Source of the DNA: an uncultured Pseudorhodobacter sp.
Lineage (GTDB): Bacteria; Pseudomonadota; Alphaproteobacteria; Rhodobacterales; Rhodobacteraceae
Length of the DNA stretch: 57,888 nt
Reading direction: 5' to 3'
NCBI GenBank assembly: GCA_913062925.1
Contig: CAJXWJ010000013.1
Coordinates: 1-57,888, forward strand
The notes under the pieces were generated by a model that had not been told where the DNA came from, made no database searches, and worked only from the letters and a program-made list of their open reading frames with translations. Within the stretch, counting starts at the first letter, position 1. Each line of letters opens with the position of its first letter. Shown here in pieces: positions 1-9,129 of this stretch. Made by a program: the position numbers and the translations under genes.

Positions 1-484
1 GCGCGCGGCCCGAACGCACGATTTGATCCAGCGCGCCCATGGTTTCTTCAAGCGGGGTATTGGGATCGAAGCGGTGCGAGTAGAAGATATCGACATAGTC
101 GAGGCCCATGCGTTGCAGCGATTGATCGCAAGAGGCCAGCAGGGATTTGCGGCTGCCCCATGCGCCGTAAGGCCCGCTCCACATATCGTAGCCGGCTTTG
201 GAGGAGATGATCAGCTCGTCACGATGGCTGCGGAAATCCTTGCGCAAAATCTCGCCAAAGGCGGTTTCGGCAGAGCCGGGGGGTGGGCCGTAGTTATTGG
301 CCAGATCGAAATGGGTGATGCCGTGATCAAAGGCGGTTTGGCAGATTGCGCGCTTGGTGGCATGGGGGGTGTCTTCGCCAAAGTTGTGCCAGAGCCCAAG
401 CGAGATGGCGGGCAGTTTCAACCCTGAGGCGCCGCAATGGCGGTAGATCATGCGGTCGTAGCGGGTTTCGGCGGCGGTATACAT
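1..484 (-). CDS. L-glyceraldehyde 3-phosphate reductase-like aldo/keto reductase (3' end cut by window)
   Basis: This is the N-terminal 161 codons of an NADPH-dependent aldo/keto reductase; the reading frame runs off the left edge. The ATG at 484 begins MYTAAETRYD. The AKR tetrad is visible: D60 and Y65 in DLANNYGPPPGSAE, K96 in ISSKAGYD and H137 in FYSHRFDP. The DLANNYGPPPGSAE string is typical of the YghZ/AKR14 group, which reduces L-glyceraldehyde 3-phosphate and methylglyoxal, so a detoxification role in the cytoplasm is inferred. It is divergent from tamA with about 180 bp between the start codons. The C-terminal cofactor-binding part is outside the window. Confidence 0.88.
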   Translation of the reverse strand, partial: MYTAAETRYDRMIYRHCGASGLKLPAISLGLWHNFGEDTPHATKRAICQTAFDHGITHFDLANNYGPPPGSAETAFGEILRKDFRSHRDELIISSKAGYDMWSGPYGAWGSRKSLLASCDQSLQRMGLDYVDIFYSHRFDPNTPLEETMGALDQIVRSGRA

Positions 485-610
485 CGGCGGATCCTTTGGC
501 TGTTGTCCCAAGACTGTTTTGGCAAGCTGGGGCGCGTCGCGTTATTGTTTGAACCTATAGCGGAAATGCGCCAGAGCAAGTCGTGCAATCAGTTGTGATC
601 TTTGCTTGCG

Positions 611-639
611 TTGTGCTTTGTGGGGCAAGAGGTCATACT
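611..639 (+). promoter_or_regulatory. Possible sigma-70-type promoter of tamA-tamB
   Basis: TTGTGC at 611-616 and CATACT at 634-639 are separated by 17 bp. A transcript would start near 646, just ahead of the GGAG at 655-658 that serves the tamA ATG at 664. Both hexamers deviate from consensus, so this is a pattern-based guess. Confidence 0.3.
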
Positions 640-663
640 GCGCGCAACCAAGATGGAGAGACC

Positions 664-2478
664 ATGAGGCGTGTCAGGGGCAGGGCAATCGCGGCGGGAT
701 GGGCGGTTGCGGGGCTTTTGGCTTCGGGGGCGGCTTCGGCGCTGGAGCGTTTGGATTTTGCGGTGACGGCTGCGCCCTCGGCGCTTGAAAGCGAATTGCG
801 AGCGGCCTCGGTTTTGCTGGCCTCGCAAAAGGCGGGGAAGGTCTCGGCACAAGAGATTTTTGCTGATGCGCGGGCGGAATATGGCAGTTTGCTGAACCGG
901 CTTTATGCGGGTGGGCATTATTCGGCGGTGATCCACGTTTATCTTGATGGCATCGAGGCGGCCTCGATTGCGCCTTTAAACGCGCCGAAGTCGATTTCGG
1001 TGGTTAGGGTGGCGGTGGAAGCCGGGCCGGTCTTTGGCTTTTCAAGCGCTGATCTGGCGCCTTTGGCTGCGGCAACGGTTTTGCCGGAAGGCTTTGCATT
1101 GTGCCAGCCTGCTGAAAGCGGCGTCGTGATACAGGCGGTGACGGCGGGTGTGACGGCTTGGCGGACGCTGGGCTATGCCAAGGCGAAAGTGGCGAAACAG
1201 AGCCTGATTGCCGATCATCAGGGCAGCAGCTTGGCGGCAGATATCAGCCTTAACCCGGGGCCAAAGCTGCGGTTTGGCGCTTTGCAGATCGAGGGCGCCG
1301 AGCGGATGAAGCCGGCCCGTCTGCGCGCGATTGCGGGCCTGCCAGAGGGGCAGCTGTTTCGCCCGCGTGATTTGGATACCGCGGCGCAGCGCTTGCGGCG
1401 CACGGGTGTGTTCAAATCGGTGACGCTGGTTGAAGATGACGCCATCACCGCGCCGGATCTGCTGGGCATTACCGCCAAATTGGTCGAGGAAAAGCGGCGG
1501 CGCTATAGCTTTGGCGCCGAGATTGCCAGCGCTGAGGGCCTGTCGCTGACCGGACAATGGCTGCACCGCAATCTGTTTGGTGGTGCAGAGCGGCTGACCT
1601 TTGATGGCGCAATCAAGAATATCGGCACCAAAAGCGGCGGCGTCGACTATAGCTTTGGCAGCAGCCTTGCGCGCCCTGCCACCTTTGACGCCGATACGAC
1701 GCTGACCGTGGGCGCAGGCTTTGGCCGGCTGCAAGAGGTGGATTACGATTCCAATTACCTCACCGCCAGCCTTGGACTGGAGCATATCTTTTCGCCCAAG
1801 CTGACCGGCACAGCGGCGTTGGCCTTTGATTATTCCCGTGTGACCGATAGCGGCGGCAAGACCCTGTATCGCGCTTTGTCATTGCCGCTGGGTTTGGTTT
1901 GGGATCTGCGCGACAGCAAGACCGATCCGACCGGCAATATTTACGCCGCGGCAGAGCTGAAACCGTTTCTGGGCTACGGCGTTACCGACAGCGGTGCGCG
2001 GGCCAGCTTGGATCTGCGCGGATATAAGAACCTTGATGCCGGCCGTCGCTTTGTGCTGGCCGCAAGGCTGCAAGCGGGGGCGGTTTTTGGCGCGAGCCTT
2101 GCCGGAACGCCGCGCGATTATCTGTTTTATTCGGGCGGGCCGGGCACGGTGCGGGGCCAGCCCTATCAGTCCTTGGGTGTCGATGTGTTGCGCAACAGCG
2201 CGGGTGCAACATTTACCACGGGGGGTCAGGCCTTTGTGGGCGGGGCGTTCGAGGCGCGGGCAAAAGTGACAGAGTCTTTGGGCCTTGTGGGGTTTTTCGA
2301 CATCGGGCGGGTGGATGCGCGCCAGTTCTTTAAGGCGGGCGATTGGCATTCAGGCGCGGGGCTGGGCCTGCGCTATGCCACGCCCGTTGGGCCGATCCGG
2401 CTGGATGTGGCGCTGCCGGTGGGCGGCAGCACGGGGGCCGGGGCGCAGGTCTATGTTGGTTTGGGGCAAGCGTTTTGA
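664..2478 (+). CDS. tamA: Autotransporter assembly outer-membrane protein TamA (Omp85/BamA superfamily)
   Basis: TamA is the outer-membrane barrel of the TAM complex, which inserts autotransporters and other outer-membrane proteins together with TamB. The 604-aa product starts at ATG 664, preceded by GGAGAG; an upstream in-frame start at 583 would add a stretch that spoils the signal peptide. Residues 1 to about 26 form a basic, then hydrophobic Sec signal (MRRVRGRAIAAGWAVAGLLA). POTRA-like segments follow, including the recognisable LRFGALQIEGAERM and an RLRRTGVFKSVTLVED strand pair. The C-terminal half is a surface-antigen (D15) barrel with YSGGPGTVRGQPYQSLG, matching the conserved (V/I)RG(Y/F) lid motif. 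It is directly coupled to tamB, which supports the TAM assignment over BamA. Confidence 0.93.
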   Translation: MRRVRGRAIAAGWAVAGLLASGAASALERLDFAVTAAPSALESELRAASVLLASQKAGKVSAQEIFADARAEYGSLLNRLYAGGHYSAVIHVYLDGIEAASIAPLNAPKSISVVRVAVEAGPVFGFSSADLAPLAAATVLPEGFALCQPAESGVVIQAVTAGVTAWRTLGYAKAKVAKQSLIADHQGSSLAADISLNPGPKLRFGALQIEGAERMKPARLRAIAGLPEGQLFRPRDLDTAAQRLRRTGVFKSVTLVEDDAITAPDLLGITAKLVEEKRRRYSFGAEIASAEGLSLTGQWLHRNLFGGAERLTFDGAIKNIGTKSGGVDYSFGSSLARPATFDADTTLTVGAGFGRLQEVDYDSNYLTASLGLEHIFSPKLTGTAALAFDYSRVTDSGGKTLYRALSLPLGLVWDLRDSKTDPTGNIYAAAELKPFLGYGVTDSGARASLDLRGYKNLDAGRRFVLAARLQAGAVFGASLAGTPRDYLFYSGGPGTVRGQPYQSLGVDVLRNSAGATFTTGGQAFVGGAFEARAKVTESLGLVGFFDIGRVDARQFFKAGDWHSGAGLGLRYATPVGPIRLDVALPVGGSTGAGAQVYVGLGQAF

Positions 2479-5400
2479 AGCGGATTATAATTGCCATTTT
2501 TGCCATCTTAGTGCCGCTTTTTGCGACAGCCCAAACTGATGGCCGCGATTATCTGACCGCTTTTCTAGAGGAGTCGCTGTCCGGGGCGGGGCGCAAGGTA
2601 ACGGTCACCGGATTTCAGGGCGCGCTGTCGTCTACCGCCAGTCTTGAGAGCCTGACGATTGCCGATGATCAGGGCGTTTGGCTGACGCTGCGCGGCGTTA
2701 ATCTGGATTGGAGCCGGTCGTCTTTGCTGCGCGGCGCCGTGGTGGTGACGGCGCTGACCGCCAAGGACATCGAGCTTGCGCGCCTGCCAACCCCCTCGGC
2801 TGCGGCCAAGCCCGAGGCGGGCCAGTTTTCCCTGCCAGACCTGCCGGTCTCGATCAGCATCGGTAAGATCATGGCCGACCACATCAGCCTTGGGCCGACG
2901 GTGCTGGGCCAAGCGGTGGAGGCGCAGCTGCAAGCCTCGATGCAACTTGGCGGCGGCGAGGGGGCGGCCAGCCTGTTGCTGCAACGATCGGGCGCGGGGC
3001 CGCAGGGCAAGATTGCGCTGACGGTCAGCTATGCCAATCGGGATCAGCGGCTAAAGGTTGATCTGCTGGCCGAAGAGGGTGCAGGCGGGCTTGCGGCGGT
3101 GAAACTGGGTCTGCCCGAGGCGCCCTCGCTGTCGTTAAGCATCAAGGGCGACGGGCCTTTGACGGATTTTACCGCCGATATCGGCCTGCAAACCGATCAG
3201 ACCGATCGCCTGCGCGGCAAGGTGGTGCTGACCGGCGCGGAAGGCGGCGGGCAGGGCTTTGCGGCCGATCTGTCGGGCGATATGGCGCCGCTGTTTCTGC
3301 CCGACTATGCCGCGTTTTTCGGCAATCGAGTCACCTTGCAGCTTGCAGGCACGCGGGCGGCGGATGGTGGGCTGAACCTGCCGCAGTTTCATCTGAGCGC
3401 GAAGGCCCTACAGTTGGATGGCGCGCTTTTGGTCAAATCTGATGGGCTGCCGCAAAGCTTTGCGCTGACGGGCCGCATTGCCGATCCTGCGGGGGGTGCG
3501 GTGCTGTTGCCGCTGACCACAGCGCAGCAGGTTCGGGTGGGCAGTGCCGATTTGAAGCTTTCATATAATGCGGCGCAGGGCGAAGGCTGGGCGGGCAGGA
3601 TCGCCATTTCTGGCCTTGTCAGAGACGATTTCCGCGCAAGCACCCTGTCGCTTGATGGCTCGGGCCGGATTGCGCGGGTGGCGGGCAAGCGGCAGGTTGG
3701 CGGCAGTTTCCGCTACAGCGCCGAAGGGCTTGATCCGCGCGATCAGGCCTTGGCGCGGGCCTTGGGGTCGGTGATCTGGGGCGATGCGCTGGGCTTTTGG
3801 CGCGAGGGCGCGGGCAATCTGACGCTTGGGCGCATGAGGCTGCAGGGCGAGGACTATGCCGCCAAAGCCTCGGGTCAGATCACGGGGCTTGCGGGCGCTT
3901 TTGCCATCAGCGGCCAAGCCAGCGCCGAAATGCAAGACCTGTCGCGGCTTTCGGGTCTGGCGGGGCGCGGTTTGGGCGGGGCGGCGGATGTCAGCCTGAC
4001 CGGCAGCGGCAGCCCGATCACCGGGGCTTTTGATCTGCAAGCCACCGCCAAGGGGCAGGACATGCGCGCTGGGATTGCGCCGCTTGATTCGGTGCTGCGC
4101 GGCTCTGCGCTGCTGCGCGCCTCGGTTTTGCGCGACACCACGGGCGTTGCTTTGCGCGCGTTGACGTTGCAGGCGCAAAGCCTGACCGCAAGCGCGCAGG
4201 GGCAGCTTGCCTCGGCGGGCAGCGATGTGACCGCGACGCTGAACTTTACCGATCTGCAAAGCCTTGGCGCGGGCTATCGCGGCAGCCTGTCGGGCAAGGC
4301 GCATCTGACCGGCACGCAGGCACAGGCGCAGATGACGCTGACGGCCACCGGCCAATCTCTGCGGCTGGGGCAGGCGCAGATCGACAGCCTGCTTGCAGGG
4401 CCGTCGCAGCTGGCACTTGAGCTGGCGCTGAACGCGGGTCAGGTGCAGATTAACCGCGCCGATCTTAGCAATCCGCAGCTGCGCGTGACAGCCAGCGGCG
4501 CGCTGGATGGCAGCTTGCAGCGCGTAAAGCTGGATGCAAGGCTCGCCAATCTGGCGCTGTTGCTGCCCGAATTTCCGGGGCCGCTGACGGTGACAGGCAC
4601 CGCGGCGCAAGATGCCAAGGGCACCACCTTGGATCTGACCGCAAAGGGGCCGGGCCAGATTGACGCAAGCGTTAAGGGCAGCCTTGCCAAGGGCTTTGAC
4701 ACCGCCGATCTGACGATCAAAGGCCAAGCGCGGGCGGCTTTGGCCAATGCCTTTATCGCGCCGCGCAGTGTGTCGGGCCAGCTTGGCTTTGATCTGCGGC
4801 TGAGGGGGCCGTTGCAGCTGACCTCGCTGTCGGGGCCGGTGACGCTTAGCCAAGGCCAGCTTGCTGATCCGGCGCTGAAATTCTCGCTGCGCAATATCTC
4901 GGCGCAGCTTGGCTTGCAGGCGGGGCGGGCGGTTGTGGTCTCTAGCTTGGATGTTTCCTCGGGGGGGCGGATTGCGGTTCAGGGCACCGCCGAACTGCGC
5001 GCGCCCTATGCGGGCGATCTGACGGTTGATCTGCAAAGCGTCATCCTGCGCGACCCTGATCTTTACGAGGCGCGGCTGAATGGTCAGCTGCGCGTGACCG
5101 GCCCGCTGACGGGCGGCGCGCAGATTGTGGGCCGCATTGCGTTGAATGAGACCGAGTTGCGCGTGCCTTCAACCGGCGTAAGCGGCGCCTCGGGCTTGGC
5201 TGATCTGCGCCATATCAACGAGCCTGTCGCGGTTTATGCCACCCGTGCGCGGGCAGGGCTGATTGCGCAGGCGAAACCCAGCAGCGGGGGCGGCGCGGGC
5301 TTTGGGCTGGATGTGGTGCTTTCGGCTCCAAGCCGGCTGTTTGTGCGCGGGCGCGGGCTTGATGCCGAAGTGGGTGGCGAGCTGCGTCTGACCGGCAACA

Positions 5401-5993
5401 CCAATGCCGTGGTGCCGATTGGTGCCTTTAGCCTCATTCGCGGCCGTCTGGATATTTTGGGCAAGCGGCTGGATCTGACCGAGGCGCTTTTGCAGATGCA
5501 GGGCACGCTGACGCCCTATGTCCAGATCGCCGCGACGACGCAAAACGATGGCATCACCTCGGGCGTCAGCATCATCGGTCCGGCCTCTGACCCCGTGGTC
5601 AGTTTTACCTCGGTGCCAGAGCTGCCCGAAGAGGAAGTGGTGGCGCAACTGCTGTTTGGCCGTGGCTTGCAAACGCTGTCACCGTTTCAAGCACTGCAAC
5701 TTGCCAGCGCCGTGGCCACTTTGGCGGGGCGCGGCGGCGATGGCGTGATCGCAAAGCTGCGCAAGGGCGTGGGGCTGGACAATCTGGATGTGAAAACCGG
5801 TGCCGATGGGTCGACCCAAGTGACGGCGGGCAAATACATCAGCGAAAAGGTCTATTCCGAAGTCTCCGTCGATCAGCAGGGCCAAAGCCAGATCAACCTG
5901 AACCTTGATATCAGCAAATCCATCAAGCTACAGGCCAAGGCAGGGTCAACAGGCAGCACCGGGCTTGGGGTGCTGTTGCAAAAAGATTACTGA
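2475..5993 (+). CDS. tamB: Translocation and assembly module protein TamB (inner-membrane-anchored AsmA-like/bridge protein)
   Basis: TamB is a very long beta-taco protein anchored in the inner membrane that spans the periplasm to TamA and supports outer-membrane protein insertion or lipid transport. I place the start at TTG 2475, whose last two bases lie in the tamA TGA stop (TTGA overlap). It gives a clean N-terminal anchor, (M)KRIIIAIFAILVPLFATA, where the longer frame from 2343 has no signal. The 1172-aa protein consists of repetitive Gly/Asp/Leu-rich strands. It ends in the conserved DUF490 block: VSFTSVPELPEEEVVAQLLFG and a final beta-signal-like stretch. The last 7 bp overlap the convergent yihY gene. 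Confidence 0.93.
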   Translation: MKRIIIAIFAILVPLFATAQTDGRDYLTAFLEESLSGAGRKVTVTGFQGALSSTASLESLTIADDQGVWLTLRGVNLDWSRSSLLRGAVVVTALTAKDIELARLPTPSAAAKPEAGQFSLPDLPVSISIGKIMADHISLGPTVLGQAVEAQLQASMQLGGGEGAASLLLQRSGAGPQGKIALTVSYANRDQRLKVDLLAEEGAGGLAAVKLGLPEAPSLSLSIKGDGPLTDFTADIGLQTDQTDRLRGKVVLTGAEGGGQGFAADLSGDMAPLFLPDYAAFFGNRVTLQLAGTRAADGGLNLPQFHLSAKALQLDGALLVKSDGLPQSFALTGRIADPAGGAVLLPLTTAQQVRVGSADLKLSYNAAQGEGWAGRIAISGLVRDDFRASTLSLDGSGRIARVAGKRQVGGSFRYSAEGLDPRDQALARALGSVIWGDALGFWREGAGNLTLGRMRLQGEDYAAKASGQITGLAGAFAISGQASAEMQDLSRLSGLAGRGLGGAADVSLTGSGSPITGAFDLQATAKGQDMRAGIAPLDSVLRGSALLRASVLRDTTGVALRALTLQAQSLTASAQGQLASAGSDVTATLNFTDLQSLGAGYRGSLSGKAHLTGTQAQAQMTLTATGQSLRLGQAQIDSLLAGPSQLALELALNAGQVQINRADLSNPQLRVTASGALDGSLQRVKLDARLANLALLLPEFPGPLTVTGTAAQDAKGTTLDLTAKGPGQIDASVKGSLAKGFDTADLTIKGQARAALANAFIAPRSVSGQLGFDLRLRGPLQLTSLSGPVTLSQGQLADPALKFSLRNISAQLGLQAGRAVVVSSLDVSSGGRIAVQGTAELRAPYAGDLTVDLQSVILRDPDLYEARLNGQLRVTGPLTGGAQIVGRIALNETELRVPSTGVSGASGLADLRHINEPVAVYATRARAGLIAQAKPSSGGGAGFGLDVVLSAPSRLFVRGRGLDAEVGGELRLTGNTNAVVPIGAFSLIRGRLDILGKRLDLTEALLQMQGTLTPYVQIAATTQNDGITSGVSIIGPASDPVVSFTSVPELPEEEVVAQLLFGRGLQTLSPFQALQLASAVATLAGRGGDGVIAKLRKGVGLDNLDVKTGADGSTQVTAGKYISEKVYSEVSVDQQGQSQINLNLDISKSIKLQAKAGSTGSTGLGVLLQKDY

Positions 5994-6820
5994 TCCGGCT
6001 CGCCGTTCAACTCGGCATCGACTGCCGCGCCCAAAAGCACGGCATAGGCGCTGACATAAAGCCAGATCAGCAGCACCACCACCGCCCCGATAGAGCCGTA
6101 AACCCGGTTATAGGACGGGAAATTCGCCAGATAGAGCATAAAGCTGCGGGTGGCGAAAAACCACAACACCACGGCCACCAAGAGCCCCCAAGACAAAAGC
6201 GGCGTGCGGCTGGTGGTGTAATTTGGCCCCAGCCGATAGGCCAGACCCACCGCCAGCACCCCCGCGACAATGCCCAAGGCCAGATTGGTTTCCGCCAAGG
6301 CAAAGCGCTGGGCGATATCGGGCAGATAGGCCACGATCAGCGGCAAAATCACCGCAATCGTCATCGCCGACAGCACCATGCCCACCAAAACAAAGGTCAG
6401 TACCAAGGCGCGCAGCTGGTGCAAATGCCCCGAACGGTTCGGCAAATGGTGAATGGCATTCAGCCCGCGCATCAGCGCCGCCACCCCTGCGCGCGCCGAC
6501 CACAGCGCCAGCGCGGTCGAGGCCAGCGTCGTCAGCCCCAGATTGCCGCTGTTCACCGCAAGCAAAGCGGTGATCTGATCGGAAATCAGGCTAAAGGCCT
6601 CGGGCGGCAAAAACCCTTTCAGCAGCGCGACTTCTTGTTGAATAACCGCAGGATCAGAGACGAATCCCCAGATGGCGATGATCGCCGCTGCCGCAGGGAA
6701 AATCGCCAGAAAGGCGTAAAACGCCACGCCTGCGGCGATCAGGTCGATCTCGGCCTGCTCGATCCGGCGGTAGTAGCCCAGTAAGGCGTGGCGCAGGCGC
6801 AGGGGAAGCAGCTGCCACAT
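5987..6820 (-). CDS. YihY/BrkB family inner-membrane protein
   Basis: This 277-aa polytopic protein of the YihY/virulence-factor BrkB family (formerly misnamed ribonuclease BN) has about six hydrophobic segments. The family signature is visible near the start, AAGVAFYAFLAIFPAAAAI, and near the end, GSIGAVVVLLIWLYVSAYAVLLGA. The molecular function of the family is not settled. The ATG at 6820 follows the marR TAG after only 2 bp, so it is the last gene of the comF-grxC-nit1-marR-yihY run. Its 3' end overlaps the convergent tamB by 7 bp, leaving no room for a separate intergenic terminator. Confidence 0.9.
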   Translation of the reverse strand: MWQLLPLRLRHALLGYYRRIEQAEIDLIAAGVAFYAFLAIFPAAAAIIAIWGFVSDPAVIQQEVALLKGFLPPEAFSLISDQITALLAVNSGNLGLTTLASTALALWSARAGVAALMRGLNAIHHLPNRSGHLHQLRALVLTFVLVGMVLSAMTIAVILPLIVAYLPDIAQRFALAETNLALGIVAGVLAVGLAYRLGPNYTTSRTPLLSWGLLVAVVLWFFATRSFMLYLANFPSYNRVYGSIGAVVVLLIWLYVSAYAVLLGAAVDAELNGEPDQ

Positions 6821-6822
6821 CC

Positions 6823-7269
6823 CTAGCTGTCGTCCCGTTCCAGCCGCAGCCGCATTTCGCGCAGCACCGGCAGCACCGCGCGCACGCGCTCTTGGCCCAA
6901 GGCCTTGACCACCTCGCCAATCAGCGGCGCAACCGAGGCGACGGCGGCATCGCGCGCTTGACGGCCCGAGGGCGACAGCGCCACAAACTTTTGCCGCGCA
7001 TCATCCCAATCGGGGCGCACATGCACATGGCCCGCCCATTCCAGTTTCGCAAGCGTATTGGTCATCGCGCCGCGGGTGACATGAAAGGCGCGGGCAAGCT
7101 GGGCTGGCGTGCGTTCATCATTCAACCGCGCAAGGTGGTTCAGGACCGAGAAATGCGACAGCTCCATGCCCTTTGGCAGCGCCTTCGAGATTCGGTTGCG
7201 CGCCAGCTGATCGGCCATGAACAGCTCGCCAAACAAAGTGATTGCCAGATCGTCGGTCTTATCTGTCAT
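6823..7269 (-). CDS. MarR-family transcriptional regulator
   Basis: This 148-aa winged-helix protein has the MarR arrangement: a helical dimerisation N-terminus, recognition region TPAQLARAFHVTRGAMTNTLAKL (about residues 54-76), then the wing GHVHVRPDWDDARQKFVALS. No ligand is predictable. The start ATG overlaps the nit1 stop (ATGA, 7266-7269), and yihY follows 2 bp after the stop. It is therefore embedded in an operon rather than divergent from a target, which is less common for MarR proteins. Autoregulation would have to act at an upstream promoter. Confidence 0.9.
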   Translation of the reverse strand: MTDKTDDLAITLFGELFMADQLARNRISKALPKGMELSHFSVLNHLARLNDERTPAQLARAFHVTRGAMTNTLAKLEWAGHVHVRPDWDDARQKFVALSPSGRQARDAAVASVAPLIGEVVKALGQERVRAVLPVLREMRLRLERDDS

Positions 7270-8096
7270 GGCCCGGTGAACTCGCGGTCATGGCGTAGGC
7301 TGGGCACACGGCCCCGCGCTTTGGCAACCTGCGTCAGGTCAAGATCGGCAAAGGTCACGCCGGTCTCGGTGCCGCCATCGGCCAAAACCTCGCCCCAAGG
7401 TGCAACCACAAGCGAATGGCCATAGGTGTTGCGGCCCTTGCCATCGGTTTCGGGGTGAAAGCCGGTCTGCGCCGGTGCCAGCACAAAGCAGCCGGTTTCA
7501 ATCGCCCGCGCGCGCAGCAAGACATGCCAATGCGCCGCCCCCGTGATGTGGTTAAAGGCGGCGGGCACGGTCAAAATCTGCGCCCCCGCCTGCGCCAACC
7601 TGCGAAACAGCTGCGCAAAGCGCAGATCATAGCAGACCGAAAGCCCAATTTTGGCAAAGGGCGTCTCGGCCAAAACCGCCGCAGAACCGGGCCTGTAACC
7701 CGCCGATTCGCGGTAAACCTCGGTTTCTGAGACATCGACGTCAAACATATGAATCTTGTCATAGCGCGCCGCAATCTTGCCCGAAGGCGCGATCAGGAAT
7801 GACCGATTGGCAAAGCGCCCATCGGCATCCTGGGTCAAAAGCCCAAGCGAGCCGATCAATAGCCAAACCCCCAAGGCCTGCGCCTCGGCCCGCAGGGTGG
7901 CCAAGGTTTCATCCTCGGCCTCGTGCCGCAGATGGCTGCGCTGATGCGCGCGGTCTGACGACAGCATATTGGTGCATTCGGGCGTCAGCACAAAGCCAGC
8001 CCCCCCCGCCGCTGCCGCACGCAGGTGCTGCAAGGTCTGGGTCAGGTTGGCGGCAGGATCATCGCCAACCGTCAATTGCACCAAGCCGACGCGCAT
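7266..8096 (-). CDS. Carbon-nitrogen hydrolase, probable deaminated glutathione amidase (Nit1 type)
   Basis: This 276-aa nitrilase-superfamily amidase carries the Glu-Lys-Cys triad: E40 in LTPECTN, K114 in RYDKIHMFDVDV and C155 in GLSVCYDLRF. The KIHMFDVDV and CYDLRF strings are typical of the Nit1/NitFhit branch, whose members hydrolyse deaminated glutathione, a side product of transaminases. This fits its coupling to grxC, since the grxC stop and this ATG share a base (TGATG at 8096). The substrate is inferred from subfamily motifs. A general omega-amidase activity is the alternative. Confidence 0.9.
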   Translation of the reverse strand: MRVGLVQLTVGDDPAANLTQTLQHLRAAAAGGAGFVLTPECTNMLSSDRAHQRSHLRHEAEDETLATLRAEAQALGVWLLIGSLGLLTQDADGRFANRSFLIAPSGKIAARYDKIHMFDVDVSETEVYRESAGYRPGSAAVLAETPFAKIGLSVCYDLRFAQLFRRLAQAGAQILTVPAAFNHITGAAHWHVLLRARAIETGCFVLAPAQTGFHPETDGKGRNTYGHSLVVAPWGEVLADGGTETGVTFADLDLTQVAKARGRVPSLRHDREFTGP

Positions 8097-8347
8097 CAGG
8101 CCAACATCGCATCAAGCTTGCCCGACCGCTCGAGCGCATGCAGATCATCACAGCCGCCGATATGGCTGCCCGCGATGAAAATCTGCGGCACCGAGGTGCG
8201 GCCGGCGCGTTGGGTCATCTTGGCGCGCAAGGCGGGGTCGCCGCCGACGTCAATATCGGTAAAGGCCACGCCCTTTTTGGTCAGCAAGCCTTTGGCCGCG
8301 ACGCAATAGGGGCAGGTGCGGGTGGTGTAAATCTCGACAGCTTTCAT
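8096..8347 (-). CDS. grxC: Glutaredoxin 3
   Basis: This 83-aa dithiol glutaredoxin uses glutathione to reduce disulfides in the cytoplasm. The active site CPYC occurs near the N-terminus in YTTRTCPYCVAAKGLL, followed by the TSVPQIFI cis-Pro motif and a GG(C)DDLHAL glutathione-binding turn. The ATG at 8347 has AAGGA upstream. It lies between comF, which stops 36 bp upstream, and nit1, which starts on its stop codon, so it is co-transcribed with another glutathione-linked enzyme. Confidence 0.95.
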   Translation of the reverse strand: MKAVEIYTTRTCPYCVAAKGLLTKKGVAFTDIDVGGDPALRAKMTQRAGRTSVPQIFIAGSHIGGCDDLHALERSGKLDAMLA

Positions 8348-8383
8348 CGCAGCATCCTTATGGTCAGAGGTGACTATAGGGAT

Positions 8384-9106
8384 TTAGGCATCCTTAGCAA
8401 CGCGCGCCAGTGCAAGAACAGATATCCCAATTGCGCCCTGTGCAATGCAGGCCTCTGCCGCAGCGGCAAAGGTGGCGCCAGAGGTCATCACATCGTCAAT
8501 CAGCAAGATATGCCGCCCCTCGATCCGCTTTGCGCGCTGCGGATGGGCGGCCAAAGCCTCGGCCATATTGGCAAAGCGGTCGTCGCGGCCGCGCCCCTCT
8601 TGGCTCTGGGTGTTGCGGCGACGAATCAGCAGATCGGGGCAATGTTCAAAGCCTGCTGCCCGCGCCAAACCCCGCGACAGCATCGCGGCTTGGTTATAGC
8701 GGCGCTTCAAAAGCCGCGTCCAATGCAGCGGAATCGGCGCCACCAGCATATTGGGCCGCAACAAGGGCTGTGCCGCGCGCAGCAACCAAGCCGCCGCAGG
8801 TCGCGCCAGATCAAGCCTGTCGCCATGCTTGAACGCCAGAACCATCCGCCGCGCATTGTCTTTGTAAAGCAAGGCCGCCCGCCCCTGCGACCAAGGCCGC
8901 GCGATGGTCAGACAATCATCGCAAAGCGCCTGCTGCTCTTCGGCGTCGCCCTGCAATGGCGTGCCGCATTGGTCGCAAACCAGTCCGGCGATAAACGGCG
9001 TTTGCGCCCAGCAGGGGCCACAAAGCCCGAAATCGGTGGTCACCCGCGCATCGCAGGTCAGGCACTGCGGCGGATAGATCATATGCAGCAGATCTTGCAT
9101 TCCCAT
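8384..9106 (-). CDS. ComF-family amidophosphoribosyltransferase-like protein
   Basis: This 240-aa protein has the ComF layout. Its N-terminal zinc ribbon contains CLTCDAR, CGPCW, CDQCG and CDDC. Its C-terminal phosphoribosyltransferase fold contains the PRPP loop GRHILLIDDVMTSGAT. ComF proteins are linked to DNA uptake in competent bacteria, but most alphaproteobacterial copies have no demonstrated role. The ATG at 9106 has AGGAG six bases upstream. Only 23 bp separate this start from that of the divergent methyltransferase gene, so the promoter must lie inside the neighbouring coding region. Confidence 0.9.
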   Translation of the reverse strand: MGMQDLLHMIYPPQCLTCDARVTTDFGLCGPCWAQTPFIAGLVCDQCGTPLQGDAEEQQALCDDCLTIARPWSQGRAALLYKDNARRMVLAFKHGDRLDLARPAAAWLLRAAQPLLRPNMLVAPIPLHWTRLLKRRYNQAAMLSRGLARAAGFEHCPDLLIRRRNTQSQEGRGRDDRFANMAEALAAHPQRAKRIEGRHILLIDDVMTSGATFAAAAEACIAQGAIGISVLALARVAKDA

Positions 9107-9129
9107 GCCACACTCCTATGGTCCGCGCC

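Noticed and set aside
3561-5036. 491-codon minus-strand frame inside tamB
   Set aside because: Shadow frame of a GC-rich gene: Arg/Gln/Ala-rich, no ribosome-binding site, no recognisable domain.
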